Source: Lachnospiraceae bacterium (GTDB lineage: Bacteria > Bacillota > Clostridia > Lachnospirales > Lachnospiraceae). From it: a stretch of 64,000 nucleotides of DNA. Under the pieces are notes generated by a model. The model had not been told where the DNA came from and did no database searches. It saw only the letters and a program-made list of their open reading frames with translations. This document shows, piece by piece, positions 1 through 7,968 of this stretch (positions are counted from its first letter, which is position 1; every line of letters begins with the position of its first letter). The stretch lies in assembly GCA_022845895.1 (NCBI GenBank), contig AP025573.1, positions 1,026,501 to 1,090,500 of the forward strand, written 5' to 3'. A program made the translations under genes and the position numbers.

Positions 1-710
1 TCTACCCCACGGTTCTTGAGTTCATCAAATATCTGCATCCAGGTATGCTTGCTTTCGGACTCGTTCAGCCACAGGCCCAGCACATCCTTGATCCCGTTTA
101 CATCATAGCCCAGGATCGCATACACTGCATAATTCTTTGTCTCGTAATCCTTGCGGATCGTCACATACATGCAGTCCACGAACAGGAATGTATAGAACTT
201 TTTCAAAGGCCGGTTCTGCCATTCCGTCAGCTCGTCCAATACCTTATCGGTAATCTCTGAGATCGTTTCATGGGAGATGGAGAAGCCATAGATATCTTCA
301 ATCGTGTCCGAGATGTCCCGCTGGCTCAGGCCTTTGGCATACATGGATATCACCTTATCCTCAATCCCCGAAACATCCCTTGTCCGCTTGGGAATCAGCT
401 GGGGTTCAAAGCTCCCGTCACGATCCCGGGGCACATCAACGGGAATCTGGCCATAAGAGGTCTTTACATGTTTTGAGGTATAGCCGTTCCTTCTGTTGTC
501 AGTGTCCTTGTAGCCATGCTCGCCCGCCTCGTAACCGAGATGCCCCTTCAGCTCTCCCTGGAGCATGGTTTCGAACATTGGGCCGAAGATTTCCTTAAGT
601 GCCTCCTGCATATCTTCTTTCGTCTTCGGCTGGTAGTGCTCCATAATTGCCTGGGCAATCTCGGTACCCTTGGTGTTCTTCTTTTTTCTTGCCATAAGTG
701 CTGTACTCAT
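1..710 (-). CDS. IS256-family (Mutator type) transposase, N-terminal part
   Basis: Reading leftwards from an ATG at 710, after an AAAGGAAA-like ribosome site, the frame stays open to the window edge (about 236 codons). It opens MSTALMARKKKNTKG and contains the family's N-terminal half: a basic start, a Gly/Tyr segment (HLGYEAGEHGYKDTDNRRNG), a KRTRDVSGIEDKVISMYAKG helix region and the first catalytic-Asp region FVDCMYV. The DDE transposase cuts and joins element ends. The catalytic C-terminus lies outside the window, so integrity cannot be judged. A start at the internal Met 15 bases downstream (MARKKK) is also possible. Confidence 0.9.
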   Translation of the reverse strand, partial: MSTALMARKKKNTKGTEIAQAIMEHYQPKTKEDMQEALKEIFGPMFETMLQGELKGHLGYEAGEHGYKDTDNRRNGYTSKHVKTSYGQIPVDVPRDRDGSFEPQLIPKRTRDVSGIEDKVISMYAKGLSQRDISDTIEDIYGFSISHETISEITDKVLDELTEWQNRPLKKFYTFLFVDCMYVTIRKDYETKNYAVYAILGYDVNGIKDVLGLWLNESESKHTWMQIFDELKNRGV

Positions 711-803
711 CTTTCTTTTTCCTTTCTGTGAGCATAGCACACCTTATACATAAAACAAAGTGTGCAATTAGATTAGTTTCTTAATTACACACTTTATCTT
801 ACA
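1..803 (-). mobile_element. IS256-family insertion sequence, transposase 5' end side
   Basis: The element runs off the left edge. Its visible terminus lies just beyond the transposase start. Positions 757-770 and 782-795 form an inverted repeat matching at 13 of 14 bases (AAAGTGTGCAATTA and TAATTACACACTTT), and the outer end is probably near 800-805, where the sequence reads ATCTTACAC. The exact terminus and the target duplication cannot be fixed because the other end is missing. Confidence 0.75.
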
Positions 804-816
804 CGACCTGGACGCC

Positions 817-1071
817 GCTGGGGAGGTATGGGGCAGATGCTCCGATGCGTCCGGGAACTGCGACTATCACACAGATTCCTAAGCCTGTGGGGTGTTCGCC
901 GATGGCGGCTCTCACCCCACAAGCCAAGGAATCTGGTGAGGATTCTTAAGTCCCTTCCGCTTACACCTTCGCATCTGTCCCATACCTCCCCTTCGGCTAT
1001 CTACTTTACTGGCATGGGCGGGGGCGGTTGTGTAACGCTATTGGCTGATGGAAGGGATTTGGTTGTGTCAG
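817..1071 (+). repeat. Structured repeat, copy A (candidate ncRNA or mobile-element RNA)
   Basis: About 255 bases able to fold into a long rod. Positions 820-840 pair with 971-991 over 21 bp with one G-U pair; 844-849 (GATGCG) can pair with 970-975; 872-880 (CAGATTCCT) pair with 927-935. A diverged copy lies inverted at 1327-1580. Shared blocks include GCTCCGATGCGT, CGACTAT, CTTCCGCTT, GCTATCTACTT and an end in GTCAG followed a few bases later by AGTGATAAA. The stems keep pairing although their sequences differ between copies, which favours a folded RNA or DNA over a protein. No family assignment is certain; a HEARO/omega-RNA-like element is one possibility. Confidence 0.6.
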
Positions 1072-1118
1072 CATAGTGATAAAGGGCTAAGCCCTTTGCC
1101 GAAAAGAAATCCTAATAT

Positions 1119-1184
1119 AAGAAGAGCCGGAATCAGGTACGGGGATGTTGAGATGACATCCCCTGCCTGGTTCCGGCTCTTCTT
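1119..1184. repeat. Long hairpin between the two structured repeats
   Basis: Positions 1119-1137 (AAGAAGAGCCGGAATCAGG) pair with 1166-1184 with one wobble, and inside this GGGGATGT (1141-1148) pairs with ACATCCCC (1156-1163). The arm ends TCTTCTT without a clean U-tract, so it may be a weak bidirectional terminator or a small palindromic repeat. A smaller palindrome, AGGGCTAAGCCCT, lies at about 1083-1095. No coding gene is visible in 804-1594. Confidence 0.6.
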
Positions 1185-1326
1185 GTAGCAACGGCGTGCT
1201 CGCCTCGATGCAATTGATTCACAACGAACATATTCGCCAGCCTGATTCATATGGACTTGCAAAACTCTTATCATTCATCTGATCTTTGTGTTATTCACAT
1301 TAAGCTTGCGATATTTTATCACTCAA

Positions 1327-1580
1327 CTGACGCAGCCGGCGTTCATCCGCTGGCCAGTAACGTCACACAGCCGCCCTTGCCCTTGTTAAGTGAAGTAGAT
1401 AGCGGGCGGGGAGCCGGGTGGGAGATGCGCAGGTGCAAGCGGAAGAGGCGGAGAATCCTTTCCGTAGCCCTTATCCTGCGGGATGCAAGCCGCAATCGGC
1501 GTGCATTATGCAGGGTTAGGGCTACGTGAAATAGTCGGAGCCTCGAACGCATCGGAGCAGATGCCACCCGGCTCCCTGTC
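1327..1580 (-). repeat. Structured repeat, copy B (inverted, diverged)
   Basis: Read on the minus strand this is a diverged relative of the element at 817-1071. Its outer stem pairs 1409-1421 with 1564-1576 (GGGAGCCGGGTGG type), while copy A uses GGGAGGTATGGG at the same place. Its apical stem is CGTAGCCCT/AGGGCTACG where copy A has CAGATTCCT/AGGAATCTG. It begins about 15 bases after the stop codon of the transporter gene and lies in the same direction, so it could be transcribed as that gene's 3' region. It ends in GTCAG followed by GAGTGATAAA (minus strand; 1315-1324), as copy A does. Confidence 0.6.
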
Positions 1581-1594
1581 CGCAGCCACTTTAC

Positions 1595-3061
1595 TTAAAC
1601 CCCCATTTTCTTCCGGTGCACGAGGTAGGACTGCACCATCAGATAGCCCGGGTAGATGAGGCAGAATACCGGCAGCAGGTAGTTTGCCGGGAATCCGAGC
1701 TTTTCCAGATAACCGTCTACAAGTATGAAGATGACGATGAGCGGCAGTACATAAGAGATATATCCCCTTGTCCAGTTGGGCAGCTTAAGCCCTTTGCCGC
1801 AGTTGACTTCTTCGCTGTATTTCTTCCAGCCCCATCCATAGCGGTAGGTGCAGAACAGCAGATACAGCAGAGAGCCAAGCGGAAGCAGCGTATTGGATAC
1901 GATGAAGTCCTCAAGGTCCTGTACGGTGCTCCCTGCGCCGAAGGGCTGGAAACCGCTTAATAGGTTGAACCCAAGGGCACATGGAAGGGAGAGCAGTATG
2001 ACGGCGACTGCATTTACGGCAACCGCTTTCTTACGGCTCCAGCCAAAATCCATAGCAAATGCCACGATATTTTCAAACACCGCGATGATTGTAGTCAGAG
2101 CGGCAAAAGCCATGAACGCGAAGAACAGGGAGCCCCAGACCCTTCCGCCGGCCATTTCGTTAAAGGTAGCGGGAAGGGTGACGAAGATAAGGCCAGGTCC
2201 GCTGCCTGCGTCGATGTTATATGTAAAGCATGCAGGAAAGATGATCAGCCCTGAAAACAGGGCAACCAAAGTATCCAGAACGACTACGTTCAGACTCTCC
2301 GACACGAGGGAATGGCCTTTCCCGATGTAGCTCCCGAATATAGCCAGCGCTCCGATGCCGAGGCTCAGTGTGAAAAATGCCTGCCCAAGTGCGGCGAAGA
2401 TAATCTCACCGAGGGTATAGTTCTCAAGAGCTCTGCCAAAATCAGGAATGAGGTAAAAGGCAAGTCCTTCCTTTGCTCCGCTTAGAAGAAAGCTGTGCAC
2501 GACCAGTATGAGCATGACGACAAACAATGCACCCATCATATACTTGGATATCTTTTCTACGCCGTTTCGGAGGCCTCTGGAACAGATGAAGAATCCGATG
2601 ACGGTCACGACGAGCATCCATAGAACCTGCTGTGAAGGGCTGGCAAGAAAGCCGGAGAAGGCGGAATTGATCTGCTCCGCGTTTTTGCCACCCAGTGATC
2701 CGGCAGCGGTCTTGAAGAAATAAGCGAGCATCCACCCGCCGACTGTCGTATAGAACATCATTAGCATATAGTTTCCAACCAGGGGGACGAACTTGATAAA
2801 ATGCCATTTCGTGCCCTCTGGTTCCAGTACCTCAAAAGATCTGGCGGCGGATTTCTGTGAGGCCCGTCCGACGGAATACTCCATCGTCATAATCGGAAGC
2901 CCGAGTAGAATCAGAAATACAAGATAGATCAGTACGAAAGCAGCACCCCCATACTGCCCGGTGATATACGGGAACCGCCACACGTTGCCCAGTCCTACGG
3001 CACAGCCGGCGCTGATGAGCAGGAAGCCGAGCCGTGATGAAAATTTTTCTCGTGTGTTCAT
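1595..3061 (-). CDS. Sodium:neurotransmitter symporter family (SNF/NSS) transporter
   Basis: A 488-residue, strongly hydrophobic protein with the LeuT/NSS fold pattern. It opens MNTREKFSSRLGFLLISAGC and carries the family signature GLGNVWRFPY in the first unwound helix, which in LeuT binds sodium and substrate. About twelve membrane spans are expected, and it probably imports an amino acid with sodium across the cytoplasmic membrane. The start at 3061 was chosen over an upstream ATG (3088) because a GGAG site sits about eight bases before it. Substrate cannot be read from sequence. It stands alone, facing away from the thioester-domain gene. Confidence 0.93.
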   Translation of the reverse strand: MNTREKFSSRLGFLLISAGCAVGLGNVWRFPYITGQYGGAAFVLIYLVFLILLGLPIMTMEYSVGRASQKSAARSFEVLEPEGTKWHFIKFVPLVGNYMLMMFYTTVGGWMLAYFFKTAAGSLGGKNAEQINSAFSGFLASPSQQVLWMLVVTVIGFFICSRGLRNGVEKISKYMMGALFVVMLILVVHSFLLSGAKEGLAFYLIPDFGRALENYTLGEIIFAALGQAFFTLSLGIGALAIFGSYIGKGHSLVSESLNVVVLDTLVALFSGLIIFPACFTYNIDAGSGPGLIFVTLPATFNEMAGGRVWGSLFFAFMAFAALTTIIAVFENIVAFAMDFGWSRKKAVAVNAVAVILLSLPCALGFNLLSGFQPFGAGSTVQDLEDFIVSNTLLPLGSLLYLLFCTYRYGWGWKKYSEEVNCGKGLKLPNWTRGYISYVLPLIVIFILVDGYLEKLGFPANYLLPVFCLIYPGYLMVQSYLVHRKKMGV

Positions 3062-3173
3062 TTTGCTACACTCCTTATAAAATAACATGCTGCCCTCGGG
3101 AAAACATACAGACCGAGGGTACTTCCCCTATTCTACTAAATAGAGTGAGGACGTGTCAATCATCAAATGCATG

Positions 3174-3202
3174 TTGACAAACACAGCTATAGCGGATATG
3201 AT
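3174..3202 (+). promoter_or_regulatory. Sigma-A type promoter for the thioester-domain gene
   Basis: TTGACA (3174-3179), a 17-base spacer and TATGAT (3197-3202). Transcription would begin near 3209, giving a leader of about 120 bases before the start codon at 3331. No other strong promoter is seen before leuC, so this may serve the whole run to 9818. Confidence 0.65.
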
Positions 3203-3330
3203 AATTACACTCGTCAAGTAATTCTATTTCTATCAGACAACAAATCAGTTCATCATCATGCGGGGAATCCCCGTCCATGGGAGCAATCATCCCAGATTTT
3301 CCTTCGATCAATAAGAAAAGGAGAATGCAT

Positions 3331-4878
3331 ATGAAACACGTAGCCAGACAATGGAGGCCGTTGGCGTCCGGTTTATTTTTGCTGCTTTTATCTATTGCCT
3401 TTACGGGACTAAAAGAGGTGGAGGTGCGGGCCGCGTCCGTGTCTCTCGTACAGGGAGAGGCAGTCTATTACCAGGGTTATTCGACACACTATTATTATAT
3501 AGACGGTGTCCTCGGATACTGCCTTGAACCGGGTAAGACGCCGCCGACCGATGGAAGCTATGATTCACAAGTCATCGATAACAGTCAGCTTCTGAGTAAA
3601 GCCATGTATTATGTCTACGGAGGTCCGGGCTATGAGACCCATATGAAACCTGCGCTTCCGGAAGCATGGAGATCTAAAGAGAGTGTCTACTGCCTGTCCC
3701 ACTGTGTTCTGTCGTACATATATGACAACTTGAGCGGGGACAGTGATGCATTCATCGGCCTGAATGAGGAGATGAAGAATCTGGTCATACAGTGCGCTTC
3801 ATGGATCAAAGGATGGCCTGCCATACCGGCTCCCGATATCTCGTTCTCCGGCAAGGAGTTCAAAAGCTGGTTCGACAGAGAAGGAAAGCAGCAGAGGACG
3901 GATGAGATAACGTGTGTCGGCGATGCGGACAACAGCATTACGATTCCGCTTCCGGAGGGGGTGTGGCTTGTCAATGCTACCAAAGGGACAAAGAAGGCCG
4001 GAAAGGTTCAGGTGATGGGAGGCGACCGCTTCTATCTGTCTGCCGACGCCGGAATACTTAACGATGAACGGTATGAGAGCGGATTGCTGTATGGCAGCCG
4101 CCGGCAGGCGTGGCGGACTTTAGTGGTCAGGCCCGGAAGCAATGGGCAGAATATCGGCGGCGGAAGCCTGATAACGGTCGAGACAGCGCCTGCTTCTCTG
4201 GCAGTGACGTGGCTTCCGAAGCCGGAACTTGACACGGACAAGCAGGCGGATAAGACTGGTAAGTCCTATAAGCTTGGGGATATTGTCACCTATACGATAG
4301 AAGTGACGCAGCGCATTCAGGATGCGGTTGCCAAAAATGTCATCATATCAGACACGATTCTGACCGAGGGGGTCAAGCTTCAGAAAAATTCTGTCGTCCT
4401 TCTGGACGCTCATCAACGCGCCGTATCAGACGCAACAATCACTGTGGAAGGGAACACTTACAGCATCCATTCGGGCGAGTCACTGGAATTTCTTCAGAGC
4501 GTGGAACGTGGAGAGAAGTTCTATGTGGAATACCAGATAGCCATTACCGATGCATCTGTCATCGGGAAGGAGATAGAGAATGAAGTGATCGTGAGGGCGG
4601 ATAATGCGGACGAGGTAAGGGACCGTGAGATTGTCACGGTGGAGGAGCCTGAGACGCCGAAGGAACCCGAAGAACCGGAAGAGGTGCCCAAAGAAGTTCC
4701 AAAAGAAGAGGAACCCGGAATCGAGGAGCCCGAAGCAGAACCCGCCCCAGAACCGGTAGCAAAAGCAGAGGCGGTCAAGACGGGGGATGAAGAAAATTTG
4801 ATGGTTCTTATCTTATTACTCATTCTTTCTTGCACCGCAATCACCGCCTGTGGTAAAATAGCACGTAAGACTAAGTAG
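3331..4878 (+). CDS. Cell-surface thioester-domain (TQXA-like) protein with C-terminal anchor
   Basis: A 515-residue secreted surface protein. The signal peptide is followed by a thioester domain: Cys in GYCLEPGK and Gln in VIQCASW are placed like the Cys-Gln pair that forms a reactive thioester for covalent binding to host surfaces. A DUF11/isopeptide-like domain follows (SYKLGDIVTYTIEV...), then a Pro/Glu-rich stalk, then AVKTGDEEN, a hydrophobic span and a basic tail (KIARKTK). That resembles an LPxTG-type sorting signal with a diverged motif. The start at 3331 was chosen because GGAG lies seven bases upstream. Only 21 bases without a terminator separate it from leuC, which is unusual for an adhesin. 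Confidence 0.82.
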   Translation: MKHVARQWRPLASGLFLLLLSIAFTGLKEVEVRAASVSLVQGEAVYYQGYSTHYYYIDGVLGYCLEPGKTPPTDGSYDSQVIDNSQLLSKAMYYVYGGPGYETHMKPALPEAWRSKESVYCLSHCVLSYIYDNLSGDSDAFIGLNEEMKNLVIQCASWIKGWPAIPAPDISFSGKEFKSWFDREGKQQRTDEITCVGDADNSITIPLPEGVWLVNATKGTKKAGKVQVMGGDRFYLSADAGILNDERYESGLLYGSRRQAWRTLVVRPGSNGQNIGGGSLITVETAPASLAVTWLPKPELDTDKQADKTGKSYKLGDIVTYTIEVTQRIQDAVAKNVIISDTILTEGVKLQKNSVVLLDAHQRAVSDATITVEGNTYSIHSGESLEFLQSVERGEKFYVEYQIAITDASVIGKEIENEVIVRADNADEVRDREIVTVEEPETPKEPEEPEEVPKEVPKEEEPGIEEPEAEPAPEPVAKAEAVKTGDEENLMVLILLLILSCTAITACGKIARKTK

Positions 4879-4899
4879 ATGAAGGAGGCGTCATAAGAT

Positions 4900-6174
4900 A
4901 TGGGAATGACGATGACACAGAAGATTCTCGCGGCACATGCGGGGCTTGACCATGTAGAGGCGGGCCAGCTGATTGAAGCGAAGCTCGACGTAGTTATGGC
5001 TAATGACATTACAGGGCCGATGGCGGTGCCTGTATTTAACCAGATGGCGGATAAAGTATTTGATAAGGATAAGGTAGTCCTTGTACCGGATCATTTTACG
5101 CCGAACAAGGATATCAAATCTGCGGAGAATTCCAAGTCCATCCGTGAATTTGCAAAGAATCAGGGGCTGACCCATTATTATGAAGTGGGCCAGATGGGAA
5201 TTGAACATGCAATCCTGCCGGAGAAGGGCATAACTGTCGCGGGGGAATGCATCATCGGAGCGGATTCCCACACGTGTACATACGGAGCGCTCGGAGCATT
5301 TTCCACCGGTGTCGGAACTACAGACATCGCGACAGGTATGGCGACAGGAGAGCTGTGGTTTAAAGTTCCTTCTGCCATCAAGTTCGTGCTGACCGGAACG
5401 CCTTCCCGGTATGTGAGCGGTAAGGATATCATCATCCATATTATCGGAAGGATCGGCGTGGACGGTGCCCTGTACAAGTCCATGGAATTTACAGGGGACG
5501 GCATCCAAAGCCTTACGATGGATGACCGTTTTACGATGGCGAACATGGCTATCGAGGCCGGGGCGAAGAATGGAATTTTTATCGTCGATGAGCGCGCCGA
5601 AGCATATATGAAAGAACACTCAAAAAAGAGCTACACGATATATGAGGCGGATGAAGACGCCTCCTATGATGAGGTCGTAGAGGTCGATCTTGCCAAGGTC
5701 CGTCCTACCGTGGCATTCCCGCATCTCCCCGGCAATGCGAAGACGATAGATGAGATTGAGGCCATGGAGCCAATCAGGATAGACCAGGTAGTCATCGGTT
5801 CCTGCACGAACGGACGTATGGAAGATATGAGAAGGGCGGCAGCAGTATTGGAGGGGCATAAAGTACACCCGGATGTGCGTGTGATGGTCATACCTGCCAC
5901 GCAGAAGATTTATAAGCAATGCATCAGGGAAGGGCTGGTAGATATCTTTATCGATGCTGGGTGCGCCTTCAATACGCCGAGCTGTGGTCCATGCATGGGC
6001 GGGCACATGGGCGTGCTGGCGGCAGGAGAGAAGTGTGTTTCCACTACAAACCGTAACTTCGTAGGCAGAATGGGACACGTGGATTCCCTGATCTACCTTG
6101 CATCCCCTGAGGTGGCGGCGGCAAGCGCCATAGCGGGGTATATTGCGAATCCAGAGAAAGCAGGTGACAGATAA
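4900..6174 (+). CDS. leuC: 3-isopropylmalate dehydratase large subunit
   Basis: A 424-residue aconitase-family large subunit that, with LeuD, isomerises 2- and 3-isopropylmalate in leucine synthesis. The 4Fe-4S ligands are visible: Cys302 in GSCTNGR, and Cys362 and Cys365 in SCGPCMGG. The early [10 protein letters not shown] and [20 protein letters not shown] motifs are typical of the HacA/LeuC branch. A GGAGG site lies upstream, and the stop overlaps the leuD start (TAATG). No leuA or leuB is nearby, so a related hydroxyacid substrate such as citramalate is possible. The leucine role is inferred from family similarity. Confidence 0.9.
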   Translation: MGMTMTQKILAAHAGLDHVEAGQLIEAKLDVVMANDITGPMAVPVFNQMADKVFDKDKVVLVPDHFTPNKDIKSAENSKSIREFAKNQGLTHYYEVGQMGIEHAILPEKGITVAGECIIGADSHTCTYGALGAFSTGVGTTDIATGMATGELWFKVPSAIKFVLTGTPSRYVSGKDIIIHIIGRIGVDGALYKSMEFTGDGIQSLTMDDRFTMANMAIEAGAKNGIFIVDERAEAYMKEHSKKSYTIYEADEDASYDEVVEVDLAKVRPTVAFPHLPGNAKTIDEIEAMEPIRIDQVVIGSCTNGRMEDMRRAAAVLEGHKVHPDVRVMVIPATQKIYKQCIREGLVDIFIDAGCAFNTPSCGPCMGGHMGVLAAGEKCVSTTNRNFVGRMGHVDSLIYLASPEVAAASAIAGYIANPEKAGDR

Positions 6175-6665
6175 TGAGAGCATCAGGACATGTATTTAAA
6201 TATGGAGACAACGTAGATACAGACGTAATTATTCCGGCACGGTATCTGAACTCCTTTGACGGAAAAGAGCTGGCCGCTCACGCTATGGTTGATATCGACC
6301 CGGAATTTGCCGGTAAGGTCAGGCCCGGAGATATGATTGTGGCTGAGAAGAATTTTGGCTGCGGGTCCTCCAGAGAACACGCGCCGCTCTGTCTGAAGGA
6401 GGCAGGAGTAAGCTGCGTGATTGCAGAGACATTTGCACGTATCTTCTACAGAAACGCGATCAACATCGGGCTGCCTATCATCGAATGCCCGGAGGCCGCT
6501 CAGGGGATAGAGGCAGGTGATGAAGTGGAAGTGGACTTTGACAGCGGAATGATATACAACAAGACAAAAGGTTTAAGCTTTCAGGGACAGCCGTTCCCGG
6601 AATTCATGCAGAAGCTTATCGCAGCCGGAGGGCTTGTGAATTATACGAACGGCAAGAAGAAATAG
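6174..6665 (+). CDS. leuD: 3-isopropylmalate dehydratase small subunit
   Basis: 163 residues, the usual length for the short LeuD swivel-domain subunit. It shows [19 protein letters not shown] near the start and [10 protein letters not shown] at about residues 60-70, which bind the substrate carboxylate. It pairs with LeuC to complete the hydratase. The ATG overlaps the leuC stop, so the two are translationally coupled. The antiporter gene follows after about 15 bases. Confidence 0.92.
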   Translation: MRASGHVFKYGDNVDTDVIIPARYLNSFDGKELAAHAMVDIDPEFAGKVRPGDMIVAEKNFGCGSSREHAPLCLKEAGVSCVIAETFARIFYRNAINIGLPIIECPEAAQGIEAGDEVEVDFDSGMIYNKTKGLSFQGQPFPEFMQKLIAAGGLVNYTNGKKK

Positions 6666-6680
6666 TGAGGATTATCTGAT

Positions 6681-7955
6681 ATGGGAAATGAGAGAGGAAA
6701 TGGGGCGGCGCTGCTGCCGATAGGGGTGTTTCTTGTAATATTCCTCGGTGCAGGCATCGTGACGGGAGACTTTTATGCGATGCCCGCCATCGTGGCATTT
6801 TTGATAGCGCTGTTTACAGCATTTATACAGAACAGAGGGCTGAACTTTCAGGAGAAGATCAGGGTCATCTCCAGAGGGGTGGGGGATGAGAACATTATTA
6901 CGATGAGCCTTATCTTCTTGTGCGCCGGAGGGTTTTCCGGCGCTGTGACAGCAGCCGGCGGAGTGGAGAGCACGGTCAACTTCGGCTTATCTATCCTGCC
7001 TGCCAAGATTGCAGTCGTGGGCTTGTTTATCATCGGCTGTTTCATCTCAGTGTCCATGGGCACGTCGATGGGAACGATAGCTGCACTTGCGCCGATAGCC
7101 GTAGGCATCAGCGAGAAGACAGGATTCTCGCTGGCAGTCTGCATCGGAGCGGTCGTGTGTGGAGCAATGTTCGGGGACAACCTGTCCATGATATCGGATA
7201 CGACCATCGCGGCGGTCAAGACGCAGGGATGTGAGATGAAGGACAAGTTCCGGGAGAACTTCCTCATCGTTCTTCCGGCAGCCATCATTACGATTATCAT
7301 CTTCCTTGTCATCACATGGAACGGTAACGCCAGCGTGGCCGCAGGCAGCTATAATATCCTGCGTGTCATCCCGTATATTCTCGTGCTCGTCGGGGCACTG
7401 ATCGGCATCAACGTGTTTGTCGTCCTGATAGGCGGGACTGTCGTATCGCTCGTCGTGGGAGTAGCCACCGGCAGCCTTGCGGCAGGCGAGATGTTTTCAG
7501 CCGTCGGCAGTGGTGTGACAGGCATGTATGACATCACGGTCATCTCCATCGTCGTGGCCTGCATCGTGTCGCTGGTGAAAGAATTTGGTGGCATCCAGTT
7601 CATTCTGAACCTGATTAAGCGGAGTATCAGAGGACAGAGGGGAGGAGAGGCCGGCATCGCGGGGCTGGCACTTCTTGTTGACATGTGTACGGCGAACAAC
7701 ACGGTCGCCATCGTCATGGCCGGCCCTATTGCAAAAGACATCAGCGAAGAGTTCGAGATATCACCGAGACGGTCCGCGTCCCTGCTGGATATATTTACGT
7801 CTGTAGGGCAGGGGCTGATTCCTTACGGGGCGCAGCTGCTCTCGGCGGCAAGCCTTACGGGGCTGACACCATTTAACATAATGCCATATTTGTTTTATCC
7901 GATATTGATGGCAATCAGTGCAATTCTATTTATTGCATTCAGGAAAGCGAATTGA
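6681..7955 (+). CDS. NhaC-family Na+/H+ antiporter-like membrane protein
   Basis: 424 residues, hydrophobic throughout, with about ten to twelve predicted spans and the ion-transporter-superfamily pattern of NhaC-like carriers (GTSMGTIAALAPIA, CGAMFGDNLSMISDTT, DMCTANNTVAIV). Known relatives exchange sodium for protons or carry amino or organic acids. It lies between leuD and thrC in one apparent transcript, so an amino-acid or dicarboxylate substrate is plausible, but the sequence does not settle this. Confidence 0.85.
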   Translation: MGNERGNGAALLPIGVFLVIFLGAGIVTGDFYAMPAIVAFLIALFTAFIQNRGLNFQEKIRVISRGVGDENIITMSLIFLCAGGFSGAVTAAGGVESTVNFGLSILPAKIAVVGLFIIGCFISVSMGTSMGTIAALAPIAVGISEKTGFSLAVCIGAVVCGAMFGDNLSMISDTTIAAVKTQGCEMKDKFRENFLIVLPAAIITIIIFLVITWNGNASVAAGSYNILRVIPYILVLVGALIGINVFVVLIGGTVVSLVVGVATGSLAAGEMFSAVGSGVTGMYDITVISIVVACIVSLVKEFGGIQFILNLIKRSIRGQRGGEAGIAGLALLVDMCTANNTVAIVMAGPIAKDISEEFEISPRRSASLLDIFTSVGQGLIPYGAQLLSAASLTGLTPFNIMPYLFYPILMAISAILFIAFRKAN

Positions 7956-7968
7956 AAGGATGGAAGAG

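Noticed and set aside
828..1567. Open frames within the two structured repeats (plus 828-1076, minus 1343-1567) with similar C-termini ending in CVTLLA
   Set aside because: The similarity follows from the shared repeat DNA. They lack ribosome sites, and the changes between copies preserve base pairing rather than protein sequence.
4900..6665. Homoaconitase or dimethylmalate dehydratase instead of LeuCD
   Set aside because: Motifs and lengths fit the clostridial LeuCD group best, though substrate is not proven because leuA and leuB are absent.
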